DNA of 64,000 nucleotides. Source: Litomosoides sigmodontis (taxonomy: Eukaryota > Nematoda > Chromadorea > Rhabditida > Onchocercidae). Made by a program: the position numbers and the translations under genes. Shown here in pieces: positions 23,201 to 35,121 of this stretch. The notes under the pieces were generated by a model. That model was given only the letters and a program-made list of their open reading frames with translations, did not search any database and was not told where the DNA came from. The stretch's first letter is position 1. The number at the start of each line of letters is the position of its first letter. The stretch is taken from positions 868,001-932,000 of the forward strand of contig OY718808.1 of assembly GCA_963070105.1 (NCBI GenBank). Direction: 5' to 3'.

Positions 23201-25052
23201 GCATCTTTTCGTTACCGCGAATCAAAACGTAAATCATTTTGATTCATGTTATCTAAAAGCTGTTGATTTGCTTAATAAAATTTAACATTGGATAGCATAA
23301 ACATGATAATCATCAGTAGAATATGAAATATTGTACGACAATTGTAAGTCATCCGTTGGAATAATCTGTAAGTGCCATTTTTCATTGCTGAGAGAGTTGC
23401 TGATACACTTCAGATGTTTTCGAAGTTAAGCCATCAAAAAAAGTCTAAAAGAGCTTTTGCTGGCTGCTGTATGATGAAATAGAAAAGCATAAAACACTGT
23501 AGAAAGTAAATATGGCAATCAGTGAAATCCAGAAGTGGAATGGATAAAATAGAAACATTCTACATACATGTCGAAAGACGCTTCCTTAAAAGTTAAGGTC
23601 AAGATAAGTAAGTGCATGCATGCCTCTTTTATTAACTTGATTTTTAGAGCTGTGATATTTTATTTTTACTTCTTCCCCAGATTTCGAAAGTGAAAGAAGA
23701 TATTCATCGCGAACCAAGCGATGAAGATGATGAGTCGCTACTTCCTGTTGGTAGTTTATATGTTACTCGGCATTCCAATCTTTCTTCAGTTCAGGTTTGA
23801 GCTGTGAGACGCTTTTTCAATGATTTTTCTTCCCAAAACAAAACTTCAAAATAGGCTGTTTATTATTATGTGATTGAGAAGAATGGCTTATTCTAGTTTT
23901 CAGTCATGGACACCTAAGATGCAGAATTTGAGTCGGATGAATTTATCGGAAGTAAAATCTAATTTAAAAAATTCTTTTTATGAAAATTGGGGAAGCAACT
24001 TTGTGATTAAAAATCACAAATTGTACGGTTTGAAGAATTCAAAAATAATTTGAATTTCAGGTTATCTATCATTTGGTTGTAGATAAATCATTAGAAGGCG
24101 ATGAAATTTCTAGTAGGTAAGAAAACTTTTTGTTCGTGAAATTTTTCGTGAAAGATAAATCACATTCATTTAGTTGACAAGATTTCGATACTCGTTAACA
24201 ATTTGGAATTATGCGACATATTTTGGTCAATTCTTGCTTGTTAATCTATTTGCTTTTTAATATAATGAAAGCACATTATCTTTCGAATAATCAGTCTCTT
24301 GATGCTTGCGTTTTGTTCGTTATGTAAACGACACCAAATATTTGATTTTTACATCGCCTTCATCATTGACACTGTTTTTATATCTGTCATATTTCTAAGA
24401 TTTATTATTTATCGAGTCATCCTTATTATGTCATTTAAAATGCACAAAATGCTTCTTGAGGCATCCATGTATCAATGGTTTACGAAACGTTATTCGGTTA
24501 TCGGCTAAATGTGGTGTAACGACATTCACCATACCTCTATTACTTGTTGAGGAGACGAAAGAGGTAGGATATTGCAGAATAGCTTTATTATGAATTTCTC
24601 AAAAATTTTGGACATAAAGAAAGAATATCTTATTGTATGTTATAATTGTTTGATAATTAAGCTCTTATAAGTGATGTGTACAGGTTTAAAAAATCTGTTT
24701 TTAATTTCTAGCATTGTCAATTTGTCCATGAGGCATTTATAACTGTGATGCATAAATCTTTTGCATTTCTTTTTTGGCAAACTTAAATGAATGTTTTTAA
24801 AGTAAAATCACATTATAGCACATGACGCCAAACTGGTGCATGAAACGGGTAGAGCTAATATTTAAATGCGTAAAGGGATTCATGATGGAAGCATGTTCAG
24901 GTAGTTCAACAGCTGGCGGTGGTCCTCCTACGGCTACTACTCATTTCAATGTTAATTTTGTTTTGCCAGATAATTTTCCAAAGATTGTTTATACTGAAAT
25001 TTTGGAGTTGTTCCCTACGATATTTCATATGGTACCATCAGTGGTTATGTGA
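20277..25052 (+). CDS. FERRY3: C12orf4/FERRY3-like protein (about 11 exons, about 533 aa)
   Basis: Resembles animal C12orf4, a subunit of the FERRY complex that links RAB5 early endosomes to mRNA. Exons: 20277-20466, 20717-20859 (or 20856), 21005-21130, 21354-21500, 21804-21955, 22529-22783, 22952-23031, 23681-23794, 24061-24116, 24461-24563, 24819-25052. Seen: a charged helical middle (RARDFELDQMYRKCEQAV, MTSRQRKFYRNLIKSLYEHD), QLKTMHNARLL, LVLLVGRDPMFHIN, and the C-terminal CGVTTFTIPLLLVEE, WCMKRVELIFKCVKGFMME and LPDNFPKIVYTEILELFPTIF. No catalytic motif or membrane helix is seen. Odd: the exon ending at 21955 leaves phase 2 while the exon starting at 22529 needs phase 1, so one small exon or a frameshift lies between. 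Family assignment rests on remembered similarity, mainly in the C-terminal half. Confidence 0.75.
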
Positions 25053-25057
25053 ATAAA
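25052..25057 (+). terminator. Poly(A) signal candidate overlapping the FERRY3-like stop codon
   Basis: AATAAA whose first base is the last base of the TGA stop. If used, the 3'UTR would be only about 15-20 nt. Later signals are possible. Confidence 0.35.
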
Positions 25058-26103
25058 GTTAATGATGTCCTAGCACTGCTTTTCAGCACCGCACTGTAGA
25101 ATTATGTTTCTACTTAAAAAATCCATTGAGTTGCTTTACTTGGATTTTCAATTGATCATGATAATGCTTCTTGCAATAGTATAGAGAAATGAAATTTAGA
25201 CCAATTTTTGGATTTGTTTTTTTTTAAGCGAGGAATGAAGCCAGCTATTAAATTTTAATACAATCTTTCTTTTTCATTCCCGAATTTTGCAATAATCACC
25301 AACGAGACGTAACAGTTAAAGTTTCATGTTTTGTTCAATATCGTAAAATTATATCTTCCTTTTTTTTTTTAAATTACTAATGCATTAGTTATGAACCAAA
25401 TTTCTTTCATTTTTGCTCTTAAGAAAAAGCAAGGTAAAACATTCCACGCTTCATCTTTAATTTTTAATGATTTCTAAAATTTGGGCGATTTACGCGAATG
25501 TCATCCTTTTTTTGTCGGATAATTTGGAATGTTTCAAATGGAATGGCAGAAAAGAAGGCAAGCAAAAACTGGAACTATGAAACGAGCAGGTTTCACCTCT
25601 TAATGTCTTATTCGCTCTTTAAGCTTCAAATTAGCTCAAATATTAAATTTTCATATGAAATAAATATATATATGTCTGTACGGTAGCGTACGTCAATGTA
25701 TATAATACGTATGCGTGCGTGAGTGTGTGTGTATGTCAAAATTGCCTGTAATATAGGTGGATTTAACAACGATTTGTTTTTGCCGATGGTTAGTTACAAG
25801 AAAGATTGGCGTTTGCATGATTCACGGAAAAATCCTGTTTTATGAAATTTCCCACTGTTCACAGCTGTGACGTCAAAAGGGGAATGAATGAATATTCAAT
25901 GTATGTTCAATGTTCAACAACTTCTCTCACCAACTTATTTCTTATCCAAAAATCTTATTCGATTATCAATTATTTCATCTCATTCAATTAATATGCTGAG
26001 ATATTGCGGCTAGCTGTTTAACTTCATTTCACTTCATTTCATAACTTATAAAGTAATTGCTTTTATTCAAAACAAAAAAAAATTAAACTTTATATTCTGA
26101 ATT
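25058..26103. other. Intergenic region
   Basis: About 1.0 kb of AT-rich DNA with T-runs, a short (GT)n-like stretch at 25713-25735 and small direct repeats (TTCAATGT near 25895-25915; ACTTCATTTC twice at 26021-26040). No coding exon recognised. Confidence 0.5.
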
Positions 26104-28642
26104 ATGTTCGCCGCTACTGTTATTAATTTTCTGCTTGTCTTATCTTTCATCAACAAATCAAAAATTCGCGCAGAGTTGGTAAGTTATATGTTTACTATTA
26201 TTATTGTTTTCTTTTTCTTTTCCTTTCCTTCCGTGCATTCACTCACTCATCACTCTTTCTTCTCCCTGTCTCACTCTTACTTTTGCGTGCCAAAATGAGG
26301 ACTCCGAATATTTAGCATTTTTTTTGAAATTTTATTTTTTTACATCAATTGAATTAAAATGAAGTGAAGAAATTTTAACGTAATTACATGCTTGCAATCA
26401 AATTTTCATTGTATATTGTTGTTTTTTTTATAAAAAATGATGATAATTTGATGAGGAAGTGTTAGAATAATAAATATTTAGCTAATTTATTCATTCATTC
26501 TTGATGAATTTTAAAGATTAAAATTTGAGTGAATACTGAAAATTGAACTTATTGAAATGTTTGTTCCTACCAGAAATCAACAAATTTTTAATCAATAGAA
26601 ATCAAGAATGGAATGAGCGAAATTTTTGTCTAATTGATTAAATGTTTAAATTTCTGTGAATATTAAAAAGATCACCAATGGAAGAGAAATTTTTCGATGT
26701 CCCCGAGTGAACAATTAACTTCGATGCAACAATTTTAATTCTCTTAAATGATTTTGCAACAAATCTAACAAACAGAAAGACGAGCTTCATCGCTCACTTA
26801 ATTTGAGATGACTCCTTTTTCGATAAAATTTAATTCAGCAAATTGTGCAAGTGCTGTTTGCCACTGATGCACGAAATTCTGTAATGCATCTGTGCTTATA
26901 TGAGAATTAAAGAGTATTTGAAATGAAATTGAGTCCAAAGTCTCATATTCGAATTGAAATTTTTGTGAATTAATATTAATTTAGTTTCAGCACATGTGCA
27001 CATTTATAGAATGTTTGAGATAAAAGAGTAAGAAAACAAGTAAATTTCATTAATGAAGCGCAAATAATGACATCGATTTCGTCTTTTGTTTTCACTTCAA
27101 AAAGCTTTTCCAAATACTTCAAGTAATATTTTTTTTTTGAATGAGTAATTGTAGCACACAACATTTTTTTTTCATTTTTCATTTCAGGATTACAGTCTAC
27201 GTTATTACGATGTAAATCAGCAATCAAATTTTCCATTTTCGATGTCAAATATTAGACCGAAACCGGGATTTCGTTTGAAAACCGGAATAATTGATCATCA
27301 AAGAGCGAAACTTTCATGGTTAGCTGCTAACACGGAACCAAATCGTCACCCTCCTGCAATCGCACCAACCGCTCGGTCATTTCGTTTAACAACGAAGCAA
27401 CCACCACAGGTACCACTGATAAGACATACCAATTATCAGTATCCTGATTACTACTATGGCAAGTTACCGTTGAATCCCACATATCCAGCCACTTATTACG
27501 CACCAAATTATCGAAATGCTCCACCAACATACTACAGTGCTTATTTACCCTTATCCTTTGTTCAGCCTACTCATCTACCTGGTAAGCTATTGTTTTTTTT
27601 TTCTTTCAAAATTTAAATTAAAATGAAAAAAAAAGTTATTGTTCAATATGAATGTTTGCAAAAATTTTCTACCATCAAAAGCTGTTGTTTTTAATGTCTT
27701 TTCTTTCATCCCAAAAATCAACTTCCTGTCGTTTCTGTTTGTCCTAGGAATTTTCCGAACAAATCCTTTTCAGTATCAACGATGATGGAAGTAATCAGTA
27801 ACATCCTATCAATTCTTCGCAAAACAGTCTATCGTCCGAACGATGGTGATGACGGCAATTTCAATACCGTCCGGAACGTTACAAAACAGGCAAATTTCAC
27901 CAACAGGCCACTATCATCGACGTTGCTATCATCGTCGTTATCATCATTGCTATCATCGGCCGGCGCAACAACGATTTCCGGAAGTGGTGGTGAGGTAGGA
28001 AAGGGAGAGTTGGATAATGTGGGACAGGTGAAAGGGATAAAAGGCACTGGAAAGGTGACATTTTATTCGATTTTGACATTAAAAGGTTCATTTTCCAATG
28101 AAAATTTTGTTTTTAAAATTGTTAAAATGTCAATGTGTTGTACATTTATTTGGCCATTTTTTTTTCAAATTCACTTCGAAGAGTGTAATTCGGTCGTTAT
28201 TTTCACTTTCATTTAAAAATATTTAGAAAATAAATTTTTAGAAAAAAAAGATGTTTTTCGTTGTTGAAACTTGTGATGTTTTTTTTTCCATTTTTTTTGC
28301 AGTGTATCTTTCTTTCTTTAAAGTAAACCTTTTGCAGTCGTCAATTTAACGCTCTCAGCCGTATTTCAGGTGGAAAGGGTGGAAAAAGTGACTGATTCAA
28401 AATCTCCTGAAATTAATGAAACTGAAAATGCCACTGCGACAATTACAAAAACGCCTACAACAGCAGCAGCAGCAGCATCGTCAACCGATGATGGCAGCAA
28501 TCTTTTGGGAAGTTTATTAAGCGGTCGTCTTGATAAGGTAGATTGGCTTGGATCACTTTTTGGTAATCAATTACCAACTAAAGAGGAAGGTAGTGCAATG
28601 GCACAAATTTTTGAAGGCGGTATATTTGGTCCAGCCAGTTAA
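26104..28642 (+). CDS. Predicted secreted low-complexity protein of unknown function (4 exons, 340 aa)
   Basis: I do not recognise this protein. Exons: 26104-26178, 27188-27581, 27774-28054, 28370-28642; 1023 nt, all junctions GT-AG and in phase. The first exon encodes an N-terminal hydrophobic segment (MFAATVINFLLVLSFI) like a signal peptide, ending near residue 22. Residues about 26-156 are rich in Pro, Tyr and Asn (YPDYYYGKLPLNPTYPATYY). Next comes a Ser/Leu-rich part with LLSSSLSSLLSS, a Gly/Lys stretch, a Thr/Ala tract with five Ala codons and NET and NAT sequons, and a C-terminal part with two similar blocks, NLLGSLLSGRLDKVDW and LGSLFGNQL. No cysteines are seen in the mature region, so it is not a disulfide-stabilised domain. 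Candidate cuticle or extracellular-matrix protein, by inference only. The next gene is tail-to-tail on the other strand. Confidence 0.7.
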
Positions 28643-28720
28643 TCCACGTGGCGTGTTTGCAGTCCGCTTGGTTTCGCTTTCGTTTTTTTGAGTTAGAAAA
28701 TTTCGCCAAAAATTAAAGGA

Positions 28721-28726
28721 AATAAA
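28721..28726 (+). terminator. Poly(A) signal candidate of the secreted gene
   Basis: AATAAA 79 nt after the TAA stop at 28640-28642. It supports the assigned strand and 3' end. Confidence 0.6.
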
Positions 28727-29249
28727 AAATTCAAATGAAATTTCGCAAAATTGAATGAATGAATTAATTGAGAAATGAATGGTTTGAAATTTTGGTGCGA
28801 CGTATGATTTTACATGCGCAATTTGATGAAATTTGTACACTTTCAATGGTTCAATTTTATACTAAAAATGTCACAATCGTTTGTGAGAAGCGAGGAGAAA
28901 GGGGATGAATGAATACAATTTTTTCACCACTTGGCATAATTCCTTAATTTTTTATTTGTAAATGGAATTCAAATTCTTAAATGTTAACAACTCCTTGTAC
29001 ATATTTCACTAGGTAATGGACACATTTTTTTAATTTTTTAAATTTTCAGATTAAAAAATGACAGAAATAATAATTCAATTCAATCATTTTTACAAATTTC
29101 ACAAATTGCTTGCTTTACAATTGTACTTGCTTGTGCAATTAATATGTCCGAAATGTTTAAATATTTGTTTGAATATGTAAATGCAAATTTCAATTTGAAC
29201 AAAGGAAACGAAGAAACACGCAAATAGGTAATGGGCAGGTAAATAACGA
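28727..29249. other. Convergent intergenic region
   Basis: About 0.5 kb of AT-rich DNA between the two facing 3' ends. No further gene seen. Confidence 0.6.
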
Positions 29250-32200
29250 TTATGTTGGTTGGGATACCGGATAACGCGAATAATTCAACCAGTACGCGCA
29301 ATTGAAGATCAGGAATAGTGCTGGAAAAATAAGTCCTAAAAAAAAGGCAAATTAACTAAAAGGAAAAAAAAACCACAAAAAGTTTTTTTTTCACTACTTC
29401 ATTAATTGCCTAAGGTTTTAAGTATCGGAGCTATTTTGATCATATCACTACTGATAGCATGAAATTATAATGCATGATTGATTCCTTTGGCATCATACCA
29501 TTTTCTCCTGCTATTAATCATTTAATCTATTAAATTTCAAATGAAAATTGCAAAAATTTCTGCTTGTTTGAAGTGAACGTATATTTGTCATATTACATTT
29601 TAAAACTAAAACACTCACTTGTTTGTTGCAGGAGCTGAAAATGAGATTTCCAGTTTCATTTTGCAAATGTTTAAAATACAAACTTGATAAATAGTCAGCC
29701 TGTTTGGCGTGATCGGTAGTTTTAAATTTACTTCTTAACCAACCAATAAATCTGAAATTTCGATAATACTCTCCGTGCATATAACGATTGCGCCTAATTT
29801 CTCGCCATTTATTGCCACAATTTACCATTTTGAATTGCTCATCACTTCCATCGCCTAAATCATTTCGCTGTTTCACCCAAATCTCACCACATTCCATCTG
29901 CAACAGAACGAATTAAATTTCACTTTTTCTCTCATAATTTGTTTAACTTGAATTTCTATCAATTGATGTTCATCGCTTTATGCTCAGTGAACTATTTCCT
30001 AGAAGTTAGTTTGAGAAGAAGTGCAAAATGGCTTTGCTATTCGTGCAAATTTCGCACTGCCTTGGTGAATTTTCACATTTAAATTTTGAGTGAAACATTT
30101 ACAGCTCTGCAAACAACGGCTTTTTTGTCAAATCAAACAAATCACAAGATGAATTTGATCGATTAAGCAAAATCTCTGAAACGGCAAAATTTGCACTAAA
30201 ATTTCATATAGAAAACGGAAATTACAAAAATACAATAATAGATGTTTATTGTGTTCCTTACTGAAATTGAAAACAGCATTTTACCGCATTTTTATTGAAC
30301 ATGACAAGTTGCGCTTGTGGCATTTGATAATTAGCTGCTTGTTCCGTCAGCAAATTTCGCCCTTTATTTTCTTTGATGCCTTTGAATAGGCCAGCTTATT
30401 TTCTTTTCCATTTCAATTTTAAACATTATTTTTTGCTCTTTCGTTCGTTTGATATAATAAATAGACAAATTCGTAACGTAAACTTAGATCTATCGTTTTA
30501 CAATGGAAATATTTTATGCAAAATATCAAACAATTAGGGCAATCAAAAACAAATAGATATTTCAAACTTCAAATTTTTTCACATCAAAGAGAAGAAGATT
30601 AAGCTAAATTCTCTTTAAAGTACCTCTCTTTTTAATATGATACTTGACGTCAAATAAGCATGTACTGTAATTAAAAATAGAATTTTGTTTTCCTTGTCTT
30701 CGAATAAATTTTAATTAGAAGAGAGAGGGAAAGGGAAAAAACAAACCTTTGCTATAAGTTCGCGATGACATGTAAGTGACCCAAGCGAATTCCAATAATG
30801 CACCGAAAATAAACGTCAGACATGCTGCAACAATTTTTACTAAAGAGATAGAGAAAGGGGAAAAGAAGGAAAGAAAAATGAGAAACCATAATTTTGGAGG
30901 AATGGAATATTGGAGGATTTTGGGAATTTTGATGAGCGAATTTGCTAGCAAATTGAAGAAATGTAATAGTGTACCCTAATTTATGATCTACGTAAAATTT
31001 CACGTGAGTTACGTCAATGGGCAGCGGCTAATCATGCAAAAGCTATCAAAATCATCGCGTAAATTATTGTTGTCAAACATAAGTAAATAGTAATGCAAAT
31101 CATAATTGGTGAAAAAAATTAATGTAAAAAAATGTTTCGAATCTACTAAACATGGCAAAATTTTTTCATTTCACAATTAATCAGCCGGATATTGTAACTG
31201 TAAACTGACAAAGCCTTCCTAATTAATTAACTAATTTAATTAATCACTCACCACCTATCCATACATCAATAGCTTTTGTGTAAGATACTGGTGGTAATTT
31301 AGCGTTGATTCCCGAAGCCTGTAATTGTAGGATTACATTAATCATTAAAATTTGAAATTTTTAAAATGAATTTATAAAAGATTTTCCTAAGCAAGTTTAG
31401 GCTTTGTTTAACTTTTCTCCGTACATTCTATCTGAGCGTATTTAAATTTCTTAATGAAGCATGTAATTTTGCACTACGTGCGACATTTTCTACTTGAAAC
31501 AAAAAGCGATAGCACAATAGTATAATAAAATTCACAATTAAAATAATTTTTAAAACTAGCAAAAGATAATTTGTAGGGCATTTTGATTAAATATATTAAA
31601 ATTATGAATTAAATATTTGTGACGAAAAAGTTCAAAACCTGTGTCGTCATGGTGAGCAATGTTGTTACGCCTAACGTTACACGTGCTGGTACTGCGCTAC
31701 GATCTAACCAAAATGACACCCAAGAAACGATAACAAGCATAGAGCTTGGCACATACAACTGCAGCAGATAGTAGCTGGAAATTAATTTAATTTATTTAAT
31801 TTGCAAATTTCAAATGATCAACAAAATATAAATGTGGTGAAAGGGACAAATTCGAAGCTTTAATTCTGAGCATAAAAAGCACAAACTGTGCAACATGATT
31901 GTTTCCCTTTGTGTTTTTTCTTGGGAAAGAATTCGGTCGAAAATTCCAACAATTTCTACTAATATTAAGAGAGGAACAATTTCAAATGTATTAGATTTTA
32001 CGAGTGAAAAACAATTACAAAACTATTTAATAATGCCATTTAAATTGCAGGAAAATAAAAAGAAAAGAAAGCGAACAAAACTGAAGCATAACAATGTGAA
32101 ATTGAAAAGTGTTTTCTAATTGAAAAATAAAATTTAACACAGTAACCTGAATTGTCGTCTTAGCTCTAATATGGTGCGTAGGCATGAGTATGTGCCGGTG

Positions 32201-35121
32201 TTAGTTTTACTTGTGCAAAATGTCGTTGTAACATTGCTGAGCTTAAAACTTGGTAGAGATGAATGTAAGCCGTCTTTTAACTGAACCGGATCTTTACTCT
32301 TCCAAACGTACTCTAAAAAGAACACGAAAGGATGAAGTAATTTAATTTGAATTTTTATTCATTACTCTAAACAATTTGTCTGTTAAGAGAAAGCTGAAAA
32401 AAATTAGGCATTTACCTAACACTTATTTCTATTATTAAGTAATGAAATTGAGAAACATGAAATATGACATTCTAATTAATTAGAACGCGTCCACTTATTA
32501 ATTTAGCGAATTGAAACTAAATTTTCTTACAACTAACTGATCATTTATTAATTAAAGGAAGTTGAATGTTCTTAACAATTAGCATTTCTCAATGAAGAAA
32601 ATGAAGATAACTTTAAAAAAAGCGCATTTTGTCAAAAAAAAAATGATATACTGTCAGTAAGAACTGAGAAGAGCTTTGGTGAAGAAAAGAGGCAAAAAAG
32701 AAAACTTTGATTTTAAATAACTTAATATCTAAGATAGCATACCAATGTCATCTGTGGTGTACGCATAGGAAGCGAGATCAATAAGGCATGTTTGGATATC
32801 CATTGGGTAATACTGTAATTATTACTGTCTAATTACTACTGCTATTTCAAAAGAAATGAATTTTTAAATAATTCGCTGATAATCCGTGCAAAATAAGGCG
32901 AATTATTGGTATTGAGGAAATATTTAAAATACAACTTGAAAAAGAGAAAATGTTTGAGTTGAATTTTACTGAACAACCTGTAAATGCATTGGACAGGACA
33001 GTACGAGTGATATCCTAACACTGTACAGTATTGTACCATCTTTATGTACACGAATAAGAATATTTGGTTTATCAATCATGTGACGTTGAGCGTGCTTTTC
33101 ATTCTAAAAGTTTGATCTTTCGTTAATTTAAGAACTAAAAGAAATTTTAATTTAAAGCGAATACAATTTCTCATATCATTTCAAATACTTTTTGTAAATT
33201 ATATGAAAAATTTTGTAAATTGCATAAATGTTTCCGTAAAGCAATTTTAATTACGATAGCATTTCGAGGCACTAATTGCTTCATGCATTATTGAATAGCA
33301 AATGATCTATTCTTCCTTTTTTTTTTTTTTATTAACTTTAATATGACCTGAAAGAATGAGTCAGGCATCCAAATTTGCTGTCCATCTGTTAAGATAACAA
33401 AATCAGGTGTGTTATCACGTGGATATCCGAATGCCAATCGTCCGTCTACCCAACTCTCTCGAAACGTCAACTGAACGCTATACTCCATATTTACATCATC
33501 TATTTTAGATATGCTAAAAAAATTTTTTCTCAGCTATTCAATAATTAATTTACAATAGCCAGCTAATTAAAGCTTAAGTGAATGAAAAAATTTTTAAATA
33601 CGAAAACGAAAGAGTTAACCTTCGAATTAACATATTTACAGCAACAACGACGGGTCCATGACCACCTCAAAATAGTCAAAATTACTAAGGAAATTTGAAA
33701 TTCTTAAAAATGTTGAAATTAGCAAATTTTAAAAATAAATTATAGCAGGAAGCTATTTTATTCGTTCAAATATAGGTCAATTTGCGCAAAAATCAGAGAA
33801 GTTGTTTTAAAAGCATTTCATTATGTTACACGTACACCTTCTTTACTATCAAAATTATTGACGTCTTATTGATATTAGGATGAAAGCTGCTAATAATTGT
33901 TAATATCACTAAAATAAATTTTAAAAATAATTTGATTGTTACCGGTAATGCTAAGGTTCGTTCCGGGCGGTCGCACTCGCCAGTCGTATCCACTTCCAAG
34001 CAATTTGTTGATTATTTCGGTGTCGGTTGATGCCTTTGCTTCACTTTAAAATAAAGTTAATTTATTGCTTCGAATTCTTTCAAACAATTTGCTGTCAAAG
34101 ACCTCACAACTTCTCAGTTTCGTCGTTGAGTAATGGAAAATTTTGAGTTTAGGTTCAGTAAAAAAAGTTTTCATTGCATGTAATTTCCGATTTAGACAAG
34201 AAAAACACATTAAATACATTTCCAGCTGATTTTACATGAGTAATGATAAGTTGAAATTTTAATTTAATTCATTTTTTATTTTTCTAATGTATTATTACAT
34301 GTGTTCTGTTGTCGTTATTGCTGTTGTTGTTGTTGTCTATGGACTATATTTACCATATTTCTGATGAAAATCATTTCTTTTGAGCAATGACGAAAATAAT
34401 TTTCAGAATTAAAATTTTAAATGGAATTTATAAATCATATTTAAATTTAATCCGTGCTAATTTAACGACTATTTTCGATTATATTGGTTTTAAATTCATC
34501 CTAACGGATTCGTGAAAGCATAAATTTCAGGTACTTAAAATTTTTAGGAGCAAAATTTGTATCGTCAATTAGCGTACGCAACAATTCTACCAATCCCATA
34601 ATTTCGATATCATTTCTTCTCCGTCCTCTCCGATACAGCAAATTAATTGAGTTCTTTTTTTTTTTTTTTAAAAAAAAAACTTTCCATCCTCTGTTGTTTA
34701 TTTTTTTACGCATCAAAATAATTTCAGAACTCTAATTGGTATGTAATTTTGCATGTCAAATTACATATTTTTGTTTAACTGTAGCAATGCAAATTGATGG
34801 CAAATATGCTATATTTGAATTTTACAAAATGAAATGGCTTATTTTTAGCTTCTTTCGTAGCAAACAATAAATCAGTTTTCCACTTAAAATTTGATTAAAA
34901 AATAATATTTCATTGAGAAGCAAAATTTCAATTACCAGACGGTAAGCGTAGTTGACAGGATCGTCGTTAACAGAAGCGGAAAAAAAATGAGGCAGTGGAA
35001 TGAGATTAGCGGAATGATTGCGGAGCACTTGTGGTTGTTGCGCGAAGAAAGGAGCATTCAGCGGAAAAATACTTTCTGATGAAACAGCAGCGCCAATAAC
35101 AGCAGTCGGATCGACGGACAC
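29250..35121 (-). CDS. Glutamate-gated chloride channel subunit (Cys-loop family; 5' end missing)
   Basis: Pentameric ligand-gated anion channel of nerve and pharyngeal muscle, target class of ivermectin. Minus-strand exons: 35121-34936 and 34653-34535 (tentative N-terminal), 34043-33943, 33665-33620, 33513-33348, 33103-32978, 32812-32743, 32312-32147, 31774-31639, 31318-31252, 30824-30747, 29854-29684, 29335-29250. Seen: [46 protein letters not shown], the Cys loop from SCPMHLQ to QTCLIDL (13 residues between cysteines), the second disulfide typical of GluCl/GlyR ([15 protein letters not shown]), M2 starting [13 protein letters not shown] (anion selectivity), M3 [18 protein letters not shown], a basic M3-M4 loop, and M4 [16 protein letters not shown]. 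The stop is at 29250-29252. With these borders the phase closes at 506 codons without a signal peptide. The exon at 29854 could instead start at 29897 if a further small exon exists. Subtype uncertain: features of glc-3/glc-4/avr-15 groups. Confidence 0.88.
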
